A stretch of DNA of 64,000 nt from the NCBI GenBank assembly GCA_002350615.1, contig DEFD01000031.1:1-64000 (forward strand), given 5' to 3'. This DNA comes from Bacteroidales bacterium UBA2861 (GTDB lineage Bacteria > Bacteroidota > Bacteroidia > Bacteroidales > UBA932). Shown in pieces: positions 47,801 to 56,443 of this stretch (its first letter is position 1; each line of letters opens with the position of its first letter). Made by a program: the position numbers and the translations under genes. Below the pieces are notes generated by a model, which saw only the letters and a program-made list of their open reading frames with translations, ran no database searches and was not told the origin of the DNA.

Positions 47801-49633
47801 TTATTTCCTTAATCTGAGACTGTTGCACACGACGCATACGGAGCTGGCCGCCATGCAGGCTGCTGAAACCATGGGGTTGAGTGCGAGACCGAAGAGACCG
47901 GCTGCGGCGGGGATTGCCAAGATATTGTAAATGAAGGCCCAGAAGAGGTTCTCCGCCATGATGCGGGTGGTCTTTCTGGAGAGATGCAGCAGGTCGGGAA
48001 TGCGCCTGAGGTCGGAAGATGCTATCGTGACCATTGCGGTCTGCATTGCGACGTCGCTGCCCCTGCCCATGGCGATGCTGAGGTCGGCGAAGGCGAGCGC
48101 CGCACTGTCGTTGACGCCGTCCCCGGCCATTGCGACATTTTTTCCACCAGCCTGCAGCCCCTTGATGAATCCGGCCTTGTCGGCGGGTGTGCCGGCTGCA
48201 GATATCTCGCTGATTCCCACTGCCTTGGCAACGGCTTCGGCGGTTTCTTTCCTGTCTCCGCTGCACATATAGACTGCCACTCCCATGTCACGGAGCCTGG
48301 CCACGGCTTCGGCCGATCCGGCCTTGATCCGGTCTTCTCCGTTGTGTTCGTCGTTTTCCAGGGGTCTTCCGATTGTTATGGTGCCGGTCTTGTCAAGCAC
48401 GACGGCATCGATACCTCGGGCTACCAGGAGGGCGTCGGCGTCTTTTATAAGGATGCCCTTCCGCGCTCCGTTCCCGATGCCGCATACTATTGCAGTCGGC
48501 GTGGCCAGCCCGAGGGAGCAGGGGCAGGCTATTACGAGAACGCTTACGGCCCGTAGCAGTGAAGCTGAAAAAGAGGCGTCTGCGATGAAGAACCATCCGC
48601 AGAATGTGAGGATGGCAATAGCCAGGATGACCGGCACGAAAACCGCTGCCACCTTGTCCACGCTGCGCTGAATGGCCGGCTTGCTTCCCTGGGCGTCCCT
48701 TACCATATTTATAATGGATGCGAGAACGGTGTCCTGTCCTGTCTTTTCGGCCATCACCACGAGGGTGCCCGCACCGTTCCTCGTGCCGGTGAAGACCTTC
48801 GATCCGGGGCTTTTCTCCACAGCTGCGGATTCACCGGTAAGCAGGCTTTCATCCACCTGGGACCGGCCTTCCACTACGGAACCGTCCACCGGGAACGCCT
48901 CTCCGGGACCTATGCTGATTTTCTCGCCCGGGAGTATCTTCCGCCCTTTGGGTCGAAGGTCCATCAGCGCGCGTATGGACGCTGCCGTCCCCATCTTGGA
49001 TTTCTCCTCGAGCACCCTGCCGAGCAGGATGAAGGCGGTAATCATCGCTGCGGAATCGAACCAGAGGCCGTTTCCGGGCAGGATAGTGAGGCTGAGGACG
49101 CTGAATGTCCAGGAAATGAGGGTGGAGAGGGAAACGAGAGTGTCCATCCCAGTTTTCAGGTGCCGGATCTGGACGAATGCGTTGCGATGGAAAAGCCTTC
49201 CGCACCAGAAAACTGAAATCCCGGATATTAGCATGAGCAGCAGCCCTTTACCTGGGAACTGCCGGAAGCCCATCTGGAGCAGCATTGTCAGTGCGGCAAG
49301 AAACAGGGACAGTTTCATGTCCCTTTTGAGGGCGATATATGCATCCTGGCGGATGCGTTCCGCTTTTTCTTCGGCTTCCGTTGAAAGGTCGGAGTCTTCT
49401 TCGTCTTCGTCCCCGTTGAGGATGAGATCGTAACCGGCTTTTTGTACGGCATCCCTGATCTCGGCGGACTTTACTGTACCGGGGTCGTAATCCACCTGGG
49501 CGCTGTTTCCTGCAAGACTGACGCTGCAGGCGCTCACCCCCTTCATATTCTTGATTGTCCCTTCCACCCGCGCGACGCAGGCCGCGCAGCCCATTCCGGT
49601 AACAGGGAAGTTTCTTCTTATAATATTGGACAT
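47801..49633 (-). CDS. copper-type P1B ATPase lacking the nucleotide-binding (N) domain
   Basis: The 610-residue protein has one heavy-metal domain (GMGCAACVARVEG, Cys16/Cys19), the A domain (SLLTGESAAVEKS), the CPC transport motif (VIACPCSLGLATPTA) and the P domain with Asp414 in DKTGTITIG and GDGVND at 504-509. Asp414 to GDGVND spans about 90 residues, against about 190-195 in E. coli or Archaeoglobus CopA. The missing part is the whole N domain, including its ATP-binding His-Pro motif; GRPLENDEHNGEDRIKAG is all that remains. The frame is open and every other motif is intact. Copper export is the family role; whether this protein can use ATP is uncertain. Confidence 0.88.
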   Translation of the reverse strand: MSNIIRRNFPVTGMGCAACVARVEGTIKNMKGVSACSVSLAGNSAQVDYDPGTVKSAEIRDAVQKAGYDLILNGDEDEEDSDLSTEAEEKAERIRQDAYIALKRDMKLSLFLAALTMLLQMGFRQFPGKGLLLMLISGISVFWCGRLFHRNAFVQIRHLKTGMDTLVSLSTLISWTFSVLSLTILPGNGLWFDSAAMITAFILLGRVLEEKSKMGTAASIRALMDLRPKGRKILPGEKISIGPGEAFPVDGSVVEGRSQVDESLLTGESAAVEKSPGSKVFTGTRNGAGTLVVMAEKTGQDTVLASIINMVRDAQGSKPAIQRSVDKVAAVFVPVILAIAILTFCGWFFIADASFSASLLRAVSVLVIACPCSLGLATPTAIVCGIGNGARKGILIKDADALLVARGIDAVVLDKTGTITIGRPLENDEHNGEDRIKAGSAEAVARLRDMGVAVYMCSGDRKETAEAVAKAVGISEISAAGTPADKAGFIKGLQAGGKNVAMAGDGVNDSAALAFADLSIAMGRGSDVAMQTAMVTIASSDLRRIPDLLHLSRKTTRIMAENLFWAFIYNILAIPAAAGLFGLALNPMVSAACMAASSVCVVCNSLRLRK

Positions 49634-49650
49634 ATCGGTCAGAGTTTACG

Positions 49651-49668
49651 CAAATTTAGTTAAATTTG
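49651..49668. promoter_or_regulatory. back-to-back -7 boxes forming a palindrome between copA-like and adh genes
   Basis: CAAATTTAGTTAAATTTG is a perfect 18-bp palindrome. Its halves read TAAATTTG outward on each strand, one facing the P-ATPase gene and one the alcohol dehydrogenase gene. Confidence 0.6.
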
Positions 49669-49674
49669 CCGAAT

Positions 49675-50856
49675 ATGCGTGATTTTGTCTATTATACTCC
49701 CACCGAGGTGGTTTTCGGAAGGTCGGCAGAAAACCGTCTTCCTGAACTTATCAAGAAGTATGGTGGAAACAAGGTTCTGATACACTATGGCGGCGGCAGC
49801 GCCGAGCGCAGCGGGCTTCTTCCAGGAATCCGTACGGCCCTCGAAGCCGCAGGCATAGCTTACAGCGAACTTGGAGGCGTGGTTCCCAATCCCCGCCTGA
49901 GCCTCGTCCGGGAAGGCATATCATTGTGCCGCAGGGAAGGGGTGGATTTCATCCTCGCAGTAGGCGGGGGGAGCGTGATAGATTCCTCGAAAGGCATCGC
50001 CTACGGTCTTGCATATGACGGCGACATCTGGGATTTCTTCGACGGTAAAGCGGCCCCTGCAGCTGCCTGCCCGGTCGGGGTAGTGCTCACGATTCCGGCT
50101 TCCGGAAGCGAAATGTCGGACAGCACCGTGCTCACGGATGACGTGAACGGCCTCAAACGTGGCTGCAACAGCAATTACTGCAGGCCCCGTTTCGCAATAA
50201 TGAATCCTGAACGTACTTTCAGCCTTCCTGCCTACCAGACGGCATGCGGCATCACCGACATAATGATGCACACCATGGAGCGCTATTTCTCCAAGGAAAG
50301 GATGAATATCACCGACGCCATAGCGGAGGCTCTCATGCGAAGCGTTTTCAACGACGGGAAGGCCCTCATGAAGAATCCTGAAGATTATGCGCTCAGGGCG
50401 AGCATGATGTGGGCCGGGAGCCTTTCCCATAACGGACTTACCGGCTGCGGAGCTGTCTCCGACTTCGGGACCCACCGTCTCGAGCACGAACTTAGCACCA
50501 TGTACGGGGTGGCTCACGGAGCCGGACTGGCTGCGCTGTGGTGCCACTGGGCCCGTTATGTGTTCCAGGAGGAGCCCGCGCGTTTTCGCAGCTTTGCGGT
50601 AAATGTGCTCGGCAGGGAAGACAATTACAGCTGTGACGAAGAGGTTCTCGAGGATGTCACGTCCTGCATGAGGGATTTCTATCATGAAATAGGAATGCCG
50701 GCGAGCATCCCGGAACTCATAGGCCGCAAGGCTACGGCGGAGGAAATCTCCCTCATGGCCGAACGCTGCAGTCGTGGAGGAAGTTTCCGTGTCGGCAATT
50801 TTAAGCAGCTCGGCCGCAGGGAAATGGAAGAAATCTACAATCTTGCAAACTCTTGA
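49675..50856 (+). CDS. iron-containing alcohol dehydrogenase (BdhA/YqhD group)
   Basis: The 393-residue cytoplasmic enzyme reduces aldehydes to alcohols with NAD(P)H. It has the N-terminal YTPTEVVFG, the cofactor-binding GGGSVIDSSKGIAYG, and the metal ligands in DIMMHTMERYFS (Asp, His), SDFGTHRLEHELS and VAHGAGLAALW. Fermentative reoxidation of NADH or aldehyde detoxification is the usual role. ATG 49675 is used because the earlier TTG (49666) is inside the -7 box. It overlaps the extended frame of the GH88 gene, which follows 36 nt later. Confidence 0.93.
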   Translation: MRDFVYYTPTEVVFGRSAENRLPELIKKYGGNKVLIHYGGGSAERSGLLPGIRTALEAAGIAYSELGGVVPNPRLSLVREGISLCRREGVDFILAVGGGSVIDSSKGIAYGLAYDGDIWDFFDGKAAPAAACPVGVVLTIPASGSEMSDSTVLTDDVNGLKRGCNSNYCRPRFAIMNPERTFSLPAYQTACGITDIMMHTMERYFSKERMNITDAIAEALMRSVFNDGKALMKNPEDYALRASMMWAGSLSHNGLTGCGAVSDFGTHRLEHELSTMYGVAHGAGLAALWCHWARYVFQEEPARFRSFAVNVLGREDNYSCDEEVLEDVTSCMRDFYHEIGMPASIPELIGRKATAEEISLMAERCSRGGSFRVGNFKQLGRREMEEIYNLANS

Positions 50857-50891
50857 TGAAGCTAATCAATAATCATAAACCAAATCTACAA

Positions 50892-52694
50892 ATGAAAAAG
50901 TACTTGACAATCGTCGCTTCGGCAATCCTCATGATTGCAGGAGCACCTCTTTACGCCCAGACGGCGCAGGAGAATCTCGACCAGGCCAAGGCGGCTCTTT
51001 CCGATGCGCAGAAGAACTACGACAACGTGTCGAAGCTCGCGAAGAGGAAAATCAGCGCAAGCGAAGAGAGCATTTCCGACCTCAAGCTCAAGATCGAGAA
51101 GGACAACCTTTCCATTAACGAAATCAATGCCCAGGTAAAGCAGAAGCAGCAGACCCTCGGTCTGAAGAAGGACGCTTACAAGGCAGAGAAGAAAGCCCTT
51201 GCGGCGGACGGCGGTCTCACCAAGGCCGAAAAGCTCCAGCTGAAGGACCGTGAAAATGAATGCAAGGCCATCCAGACCGACATCAAGAACGATCAGGGCA
51301 AGATCAAGACCCTCAAATCCAGCATCTCCGACAAGAAGAACGCCATCAAGAGGGAACAGGCTCAGATCAATCAGAGCAAGGCCGACATCAGCGCCGCCAA
51401 GAAGCAGCTCTCCACCGCCAAAAAGAGCGTGAGTGCAGGCAAAAAGGCAGTTAAGGCCGAAAACAAAGCAGCAGCAGCCGAGGCAAAGGTTGCTGCTGCC
51501 GAGCTTAAAGCCGCTCAGACCGCCCAGAAGGCTGCGGAAGCCGAAAAGGTGATGAGCGATGCCAAGGCCGAGGCTTCAGCCAAACTGATTGCAGGTGCTT
51601 TCGACAATGCGGCCGCCCAGCTCAAGTATCTCATCGCCGAGTGCGAGGAAGGGGACACCGTGCGTATTCCCATGACTCTCAATCCGGACGGAACGATCAA
51701 GTACGTTCCCACGACATCCTGGGTTTCAGGCTTCCTGCCCGGAACGCTCTGGTACATGTATGAATATACAGGTGACGAGTATTGGGCCGAGCATGCCAAG
51801 AAACACACTGAAATCCTTAGCGATATCCAGTATTTCACGAAGCATCACGACGTAGGGTTTATGATTTATTGCAGTTACGGCAACGGACTTCGCCTCAAGG
51901 GTACCAAAGAGTATAACGATGTCATCGTGAACACCGCCAAGTCCCTCTGCACCCGTTTCAAACCGGCAGCCGGCGTCATCCAGAGCTGGGGAGCGAGCGA
52001 GAAACTCGATCGCAAATGCCCCGTCATCATCGACAACATGATGAATCTCGAACTCCTTTTCCGTGCAACCCAGATTTCCGGAGACTCCACATATTGGAAT
52101 ATCGCGGTTTCCCATGCCGACAAGACCATGCAGAACCATTACCGCCCGGATTACAGCACCTGGCATGTAGTGGACTATGATCCTGAAACTGGGGAGGTCC
52201 GCCACAAGAAGACTGCCCAGGGTTATTCAGACGATTCCGCATGGGCCCGCGGACAGTCCTGGGGCCTTTACGGCTACACCATGGCATACCGCTTCACCGG
52301 ATTCAAACGTTATCTGGATCAGGCCGAGCATGTGGCGGCTTTCCTCATGAACCATCCCAGGCTTCCCGAAGATGCCATACCTTATTGGGATTACGATGCA
52401 CCCGACATCCCTGCGGCACCCCGTGATGCTGCAGCGGCCGCGATCCTCGCTTCCGGACTTTACGAGCTTTACACCTTCACCGGCAAGGAAGAATACAAGG
52501 CTCACGCCGACAAGATCGTGTTCAGTCTTTCCACGCCTGCATACACCGCGGACCTTGGAAGCAACCACGGTTTCCTTCTCCTGCATTCGGTAACTTCCTT
52601 CCCTTCGGGAACAGATATCGACAAGCCTCTGAACTACACGGACTACTATTATCTCGAGGCACTCCTTCGCAAGAAGGCTATCGAGCAGAAATAG
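50892..52694 (+). CDS. GH88-type unsaturated glucuronyl hydrolase fused to a long N-terminal coiled coil
   Basis: The 600-residue secreted protein has a signal peptide (about 1-24, IVASAILMIAGAPLYAQ) and about 200 residues of Lys/Ala/Glu/Gln-rich heptad-like helix with no proline until about residue 240. A C-terminal (alpha/alpha)6 GH88 domain follows. Catalytic aspartates are Asp320 (HHDVGFMIYCSYGNG) and Asp381 (IIDNMMNLELL). Their 61-residue spacing equals that of Asp88/Asp149 in Bacillus UGL, so about 230 residues are extra at the N-terminus. The enzyme should cleave unsaturated uronic acid disaccharides left by polysaccharide lyases. The coil may tether it to the envelope or to a partner. 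Confidence 0.87.
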   Translation: MKKYLTIVASAILMIAGAPLYAQTAQENLDQAKAALSDAQKNYDNVSKLAKRKISASEESISDLKLKIEKDNLSINEINAQVKQKQQTLGLKKDAYKAEKKALAADGGLTKAEKLQLKDRENECKAIQTDIKNDQGKIKTLKSSISDKKNAIKREQAQINQSKADISAAKKQLSTAKKSVSAGKKAVKAENKAAAAEAKVAAAELKAAQTAQKAAEAEKVMSDAKAEASAKLIAGAFDNAAAQLKYLIAECEEGDTVRIPMTLNPDGTIKYVPTTSWVSGFLPGTLWYMYEYTGDEYWAEHAKKHTEILSDIQYFTKHHDVGFMIYCSYGNGLRLKGTKEYNDVIVNTAKSLCTRFKPAAGVIQSWGASEKLDRKCPVIIDNMMNLELLFRATQISGDSTYWNIAVSHADKTMQNHYRPDYSTWHVVDYDPETGEVRHKKTAQGYSDDSAWARGQSWGLYGYTMAYRFTGFKRYLDQAEHVAAFLMNHPRLPEDAIPYWDYDAPDIPAAPRDAAAAAILASGLYELYTFTGKEEYKAHADKIVFSLSTPAYTADLGSNHGFLLLHSVTSFPSGTDIDKPLNYTDYYYLEALLRKKAIEQK

Positions 52695-53943
52695 CTTCGC
52701 TGACGGCCTTTGCGACGGCATAAGCGCCCGACCATGCGGCCTGGAGGTTGAATCCTCCCGTAACAGCGTCAATATCGAGAATCTCCCCGGCAAAATAAAG
52801 GCCGGGGATTTTTTTGCATTCGAGAGTCCTTGGATCCACGGCGCAGGCAGCCACACCTCCGCATGTTACGAATTCTTCCTTGCTGCGGGACCTGCCGGAA
52901 AGCATATAGGAATCGTTGCAAAGTACGGCGGCAAGACGCCTGATGCCGGCATTGCCGCTTTCGCCCCACCTCTGTGCAGGCTTTATCCCCGCCTTCGTGC
53001 AAAGATGCTCCCATAAGCGGGAGGGAAGCGCCTGTGGATGGGCATTCACTATGAGCCTGGCCGGATTGTCCTGCTTCAGTTTCTCAAGCGTCTGTATGCT
53101 TTCGGCCTCGGACATGTTCATCCAGTTAACAAGAACCCCGGCATGGTAGGACTTGTCGGCGAGATGCCTGGCGGCATGGGAAGAAAGCTTGAGAACGGCC
53201 GGGCCGCTGATTCCTGAATCCGTTATGAGGACCGCACCTTCGGAACGGAAGCCTGTGCCGGCGATAGCTATGGAAGCCTGCGCCGAAATGCCCGCAAGGG
53301 AGCACAGGCGGGATTTTCCGCCATCTGCCGTATCGGAGAGTTTGAATGCGAAAAGGGAGGGGAGAGCCGCTTCTTTTTCTATGTCGAGATTCCAGAGGAT
53401 CTGCATTCCAGGACCTCCTCCCGTCGTGACGATGGTAAAATCGGCACCGTCCGGGTCTATGCTGTCTATTTCGTTTTTGCAGATGAGATCGACGCCCTGC
53501 ATCCCGTCACGGATGGTCCGGACAATCTCGGCCGCGTCGTCGCTTATCGGAAAGACCCTTCCGCCTTCCTCTACCTTGAGCAGGACTCCGCGTTTCTCGA
53601 ACCAGGTCATGGTTTCCGCAGGGCCGAATTCTCCCAGGAGCCTGCTCATCAGCCTGTATCCCCTGGGGTAAACGGCGGCAAGTTCGCGTCCGGAAGGCAT
53701 TGCCAGGCCTTTCGCCGTAGGGCGCCCCTTGAACTGGGGCCAGCCTGTACTTTCGAAAGTGTTCGTGAGATTGCAGCGTCCTCCTCCGGTGTGAAGGAGC
53801 TTGACCATAGGGCGATAGCCGCGTTCCAGCACTTCGATGCGGACGTCCCGCCCCGCCCTGACGCCTTTTTCCTTAAGCATCCCGACAAGGTTGGCAGCAC
53901 AGAAACATCCGGCTGCACCCGCACCTATTATTCTTACTTTCAT
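52678..53943 (-). CDS. second HI0933-family FAD-dependent oxidoreductase (divergent)
   Basis: The 421-residue protein has the FAD-binding GAGAAGCFCAANL at the N-terminus, LLHTGGGRCNLTNT, and the C-terminal GLYFAGEILDIDAVTGGFNLQ. Compared with the paralogue at 166-1527 it lacks the family signature GGxSYPxTGSTGDG; the matching place reads TTGGGPGMQILWNLD. It may therefore have a different substrate or redox partner. It overlaps the GH88 gene by 17 nt at the 3' ends. Confidence 0.85.
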   Translation of the reverse strand: MKVRIIGAGAAGCFCAANLVGMLKEKGVRAGRDVRIEVLERGYRPMVKLLHTGGGRCNLTNTFESTGWPQFKGRPTAKGLAMPSGRELAAVYPRGYRLMSRLLGEFGPAETMTWFEKRGVLLKVEEGGRVFPISDDAAEIVRTIRDGMQGVDLICKNEIDSIDPDGADFTIVTTGGGPGMQILWNLDIEKEAALPSLFAFKLSDTADGGKSRLCSLAGISAQASIAIAGTGFRSEGAVLITDSGISGPAVLKLSSHAARHLADKSYHAGVLVNWMNMSEAESIQTLEKLKQDNPARLIVNAHPQALPSRLWEHLCTKAGIKPAQRWGESGNAGIRRLAAVLCNDSYMLSGRSRSKEEFVTCGGVAACAVDPRTLECKKIPGLYFAGEILDIDAVTGGFNLQAAWSGAYAVAKAVSEAISAR

Positions 53944-53970
53944 CCTCGGCTAAGGTACGGAAAAAATCGC

Positions 53971-53978
53971 TATATTCG
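53971..53978 (+). promoter_or_regulatory. -7 box of the flavodiiron protein gene
   Basis: TATATTCG lies 21 nt before ATG 54000 and differs from TAnnTTTG at one position. Confidence 0.4.
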
Positions 53979-53999
53979 CCATTCAAACATAGATGTGTT

Positions 54000-55181
54000 A
54001 TGATAAGACAAATTACACCCCAGATCCTTTATATCGGAACGGACGACTGCAAAACTTCCCTTTTTGAAAACCAGTACCCCATTCCGGATGGCATGGCCTA
54101 CAATTCCTATCTTCTGAAGGATGAGAAAACGGCCATACTCGACACCAGCGACGCCGCCACTGCCGAAGATTGGAAAGACAATCTCAAAACAGCTTTGAAA
54201 GGCGCTGTGCCCGATTATCTCGTCGTTCACCACCTGGAACCGGACCATTCAGCCCTGGTGGCATGGGCGCTGGAAGAATTCCCCGGCATCACCCTGGTCG
54301 CCTCGGCCAAGGCGATAGCTATGCTCCCGCAGTTTTTCGAAGGGATCGACCTTGCCGGAAGGACACTGGCGGTGAAAGAGGGAGACGTCCTGGAGCTGGG
54401 CAGGATGAGCCTGCGCTTTTACGGTGCACCCATGGTTCACTGGCCGGAAGTGATGGTGAGTTACGAGCAGGGGAGCGGCACGCTTTTCAGCGCGGACGCC
54501 TTCGGCAAGTTCGGCGCTCTCGGGAAATGCGGTTTCAATGATTCCGAAGATGACGACTGGGCCTGCGAGGCGCGCAGATACTATTTCAATATATGCGGCA
54601 AATACGGCGGCCCGGTACAGACCCTGCTCAAGAAACTTTCAGGTCTTGAAATCAAGAGGATTTGTTCCCTTCACGGCCCTGTGCTCGAGAATCCGGCGGA
54701 ATTCGTTCGGCTATATGACATCTGGAGCAGCTATGGTGTGGAAAGCGAGGGAGTATTCGTCGCCTATGCTTCCATTCACGGTGGAACCGCCGAGGCTGCC
54801 GGGAAATTCGCCGAAATCCTCAAGGCCAAAGGCTGTCCGAAGGTGGTCCTGACCAATCTTGCCGAATGCGACCAGGCCGAGGCGGTGGAAGATGCTTTCC
54901 GTTACGGGAAACTCGTCGTGGCGGCAAGCTCATACGATGCGGGTCTCTTCCCTCCGGCATTCAGCTTCATCCATCATCTGCAGGACAAGGCCTGGCAAAA
55001 ACGCCGTGTCGGACTCATCGAGAACGGCTCCTGGGCTCCGACGGCGGGACGCGTCATGCGCGAAATGTTCTCCTCCATGAAAGAGGTAAGCATAGCAGAA
55101 CCGCTTGTTACGATAAAGAGCCGGATGAAATCTTCCGATCTCCCGGCCCTTGAAGCTCTTGCGGACGCTGTTCTCGCTTAG
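54000..55181 (+). CDS. FprA-family A-type flavodiiron protein
   Basis: The 393-residue protein has an N-terminal metallo-beta-lactamase-like domain with the diiron ligand pattern HHLEPDHSALV. A C-terminal flavodoxin domain begins near GVFVAYASIHGGTAEAA. Flavodiiron proteins reduce O2 to water or NO to N2O and protect anaerobes. Single-domain organisation (class A, about 400 residues) is normal. Its stop overlaps the convergent pncB stop by 4 nt. Together with sodB and fRMsr nearby it indicates routine exposure to oxidants. Confidence 0.94.
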   Translation: MIRQITPQILYIGTDDCKTSLFENQYPIPDGMAYNSYLLKDEKTAILDTSDAATAEDWKDNLKTALKGAVPDYLVVHHLEPDHSALVAWALEEFPGITLVASAKAIAMLPQFFEGIDLAGRTLAVKEGDVLELGRMSLRFYGAPMVHWPEVMVSYEQGSGTLFSADAFGKFGALGKCGFNDSEDDDWACEARRYYFNICGKYGGPVQTLLKKLSGLEIKRICSLHGPVLENPAEFVRLYDIWSSYGVESEGVFVAYASIHGGTAEAAGKFAEILKAKGCPKVVLTNLAECDQAEAVEDAFRYGKLVVAASSYDAGLFPPAFSFIHHLQDKAWQKRRVGLIENGSWAPTAGRVMREMFSSMKEVSIAEPLVTIKSRMKSSDLPALEALADAVLA

Positions 55182-56365
55182 GAGAGCTGCTCCGGTATAT
55201 GAAGTTCATATCGGGCGATGTCGAATTCCCTGTCATCGCCCATATGTTTTCCAAGGTCGTCCGAGATCTTGATCACCTTCTCCCAGGGATCCTTGCCGCT
55301 CATGCGGCAGCGGGAGAGTTTCATTACGATATTGGCGGGTTTGTACCCTTCTATACCTGGGTCGCTGGTGATATTGGTTCCGATTCCCGCACTCACTTTC
55401 ACGCGTCCCCTGAAATAGTCGACGACCGACTTGTACCTCGGGAAATCCAGCGCGTTGCTGAACACTATAACCTTGCTCATGGGATCGATTCCGAATTCCT
55501 TGAGCCTTGCGATTATGGCGTCTCCCACTTCACGCTCGTCCCCTGAATCCTGGCGGAAGCCGTCCAGCAGCTTGGCCTGTTTCATGGAGAGGGTACGGAG
55601 GAAAGAGCGGGTGGTGAAGGTGTCGATGAGCGCGGTGCCCAGCGCACCGTCATATACCTTGATCCAGTCTTCCAGGGAAAGATAATTGGCCCTCTTGTAG
55701 CCGAATACCCCGCTGTGGAACATTACCCATTCGTGGGGGAAGGTCCCTACAGGGGTAAGGCCGTATTTCATGGCGAAATACACGTTGGATGTTCCTGCGC
55801 AGTATTTGGGGCATTTCTCCTTGAGTTCCCGGACGATTGCGTCGTGTAGATCCGACGAAAAGCGGCGGCGTGTGCCGAATTCGGAAAAGAGCAGGGCGTG
55901 CTCATTGGCAAACTCCAGCTTCCCGTCGAGAATGGAAAGAGCCTCTTCCATATCCACAACCTTCCCGTTGTAGCGGTTGCGGAGCTCGGCGACTATCGCA
56001 AGGATGGGCACTTCGTAGAGAGTTACCTTATACAGATAGTCGGTAACCTCTATCTGCAGATGGCCTTCCGCGTCCAGCGAAGCCTCGATTTTGTCCGGCT
56101 CGAAACTGAACCCGTAGAGCCACTCCCAATAATTGCGGCCGATGTATTTGATGCGGGAGCACACATAGTCGAACTCCTGGCGGTCGAGACGCAGCTGCCC
56201 GAGCTTGCGGAATTCGTCCTTCAATGCGTCCAGAAAGTCCTGGTCATAGACTTCCGCCGCGCGGTCGTTGAATTTGAAAGTGCCCTCGGCGAGAGGGTAG
56301 AGCTGGAAGTAAGCGTTGGACGTTGAAAACTTGTAAAGATCTGTGTCCAAAATGCTGAGAATCAT
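55178..56365 (-). CDS. pncB: nicotinate phosphoribosyltransferase
   Basis: The 395-residue enzyme converts nicotinate and PRPP to nicotinate mononucleotide for NAD salvage. The N-terminus LDTDLYKFSTSNAYFQLYP, the active-site segment VGTFPHEWVMFHSGVFG and FRQDSGDEREVGD are characteristic. Length matches PncB. A consensus promoter lies upstream on the minus strand, in the region shared with the divergent antiporter gene. Confidence 0.95.
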   Translation of the reverse strand: MILSILDTDLYKFSTSNAYFQLYPLAEGTFKFNDRAAEVYDQDFLDALKDEFRKLGQLRLDRQEFDYVCSRIKYIGRNYWEWLYGFSFEPDKIEASLDAEGHLQIEVTDYLYKVTLYEVPILAIVAELRNRYNGKVVDMEEALSILDGKLEFANEHALLFSEFGTRRRFSSDLHDAIVRELKEKCPKYCAGTSNVYFAMKYGLTPVGTFPHEWVMFHSGVFGYKRANYLSLEDWIKVYDGALGTALIDTFTTRSFLRTLSMKQAKLLDGFRQDSGDEREVGDAIIARLKEFGIDPMSKVIVFSNALDFPRYKSVVDYFRGRVKVSAGIGTNITSDPGIEGYKPANIVMKLSRCRMSGKDPWEKVIKISDDLGKHMGDDREFDIARYELHIPEQLS

Positions 56366-56391
56366 CTTTTACTGATTTTTATTTCGCGTGG

Positions 56392-56423
56392 CAAAAGTAA
56401 GAAAATGCCGGGACATAAGCAAA
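56392..56423 (-). promoter_or_regulatory. promoter of pncB
   Basis: Read on the minus strand it is TTTG (56420-56423), a 20-nt spacer and TACTTTTG (56392-56399), 26 nt before the pncB ATG. Confidence 0.7.
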
Positions 56424-56431
56424 ATATTGCG

Positions 56432-56439
56432 TATATTCG
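56432..56439 (+). promoter_or_regulatory. -7 box of the CPA2 antiporter gene
   Basis: TATATTCG ends 4 nt before ATG 56444. That supports this start over ATG 56405 and implies a leaderless or nearly leaderless mRNA. Confidence 0.45.
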
Positions 56440-56443
56440 CAAC

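Noticed and set aside
52678..52694. Possible readthrough fusion of the GH88 and flavoprotein genes
   Set aside because: They are convergent on opposite strands; the 17-nt overlap is only of the 3' ends.
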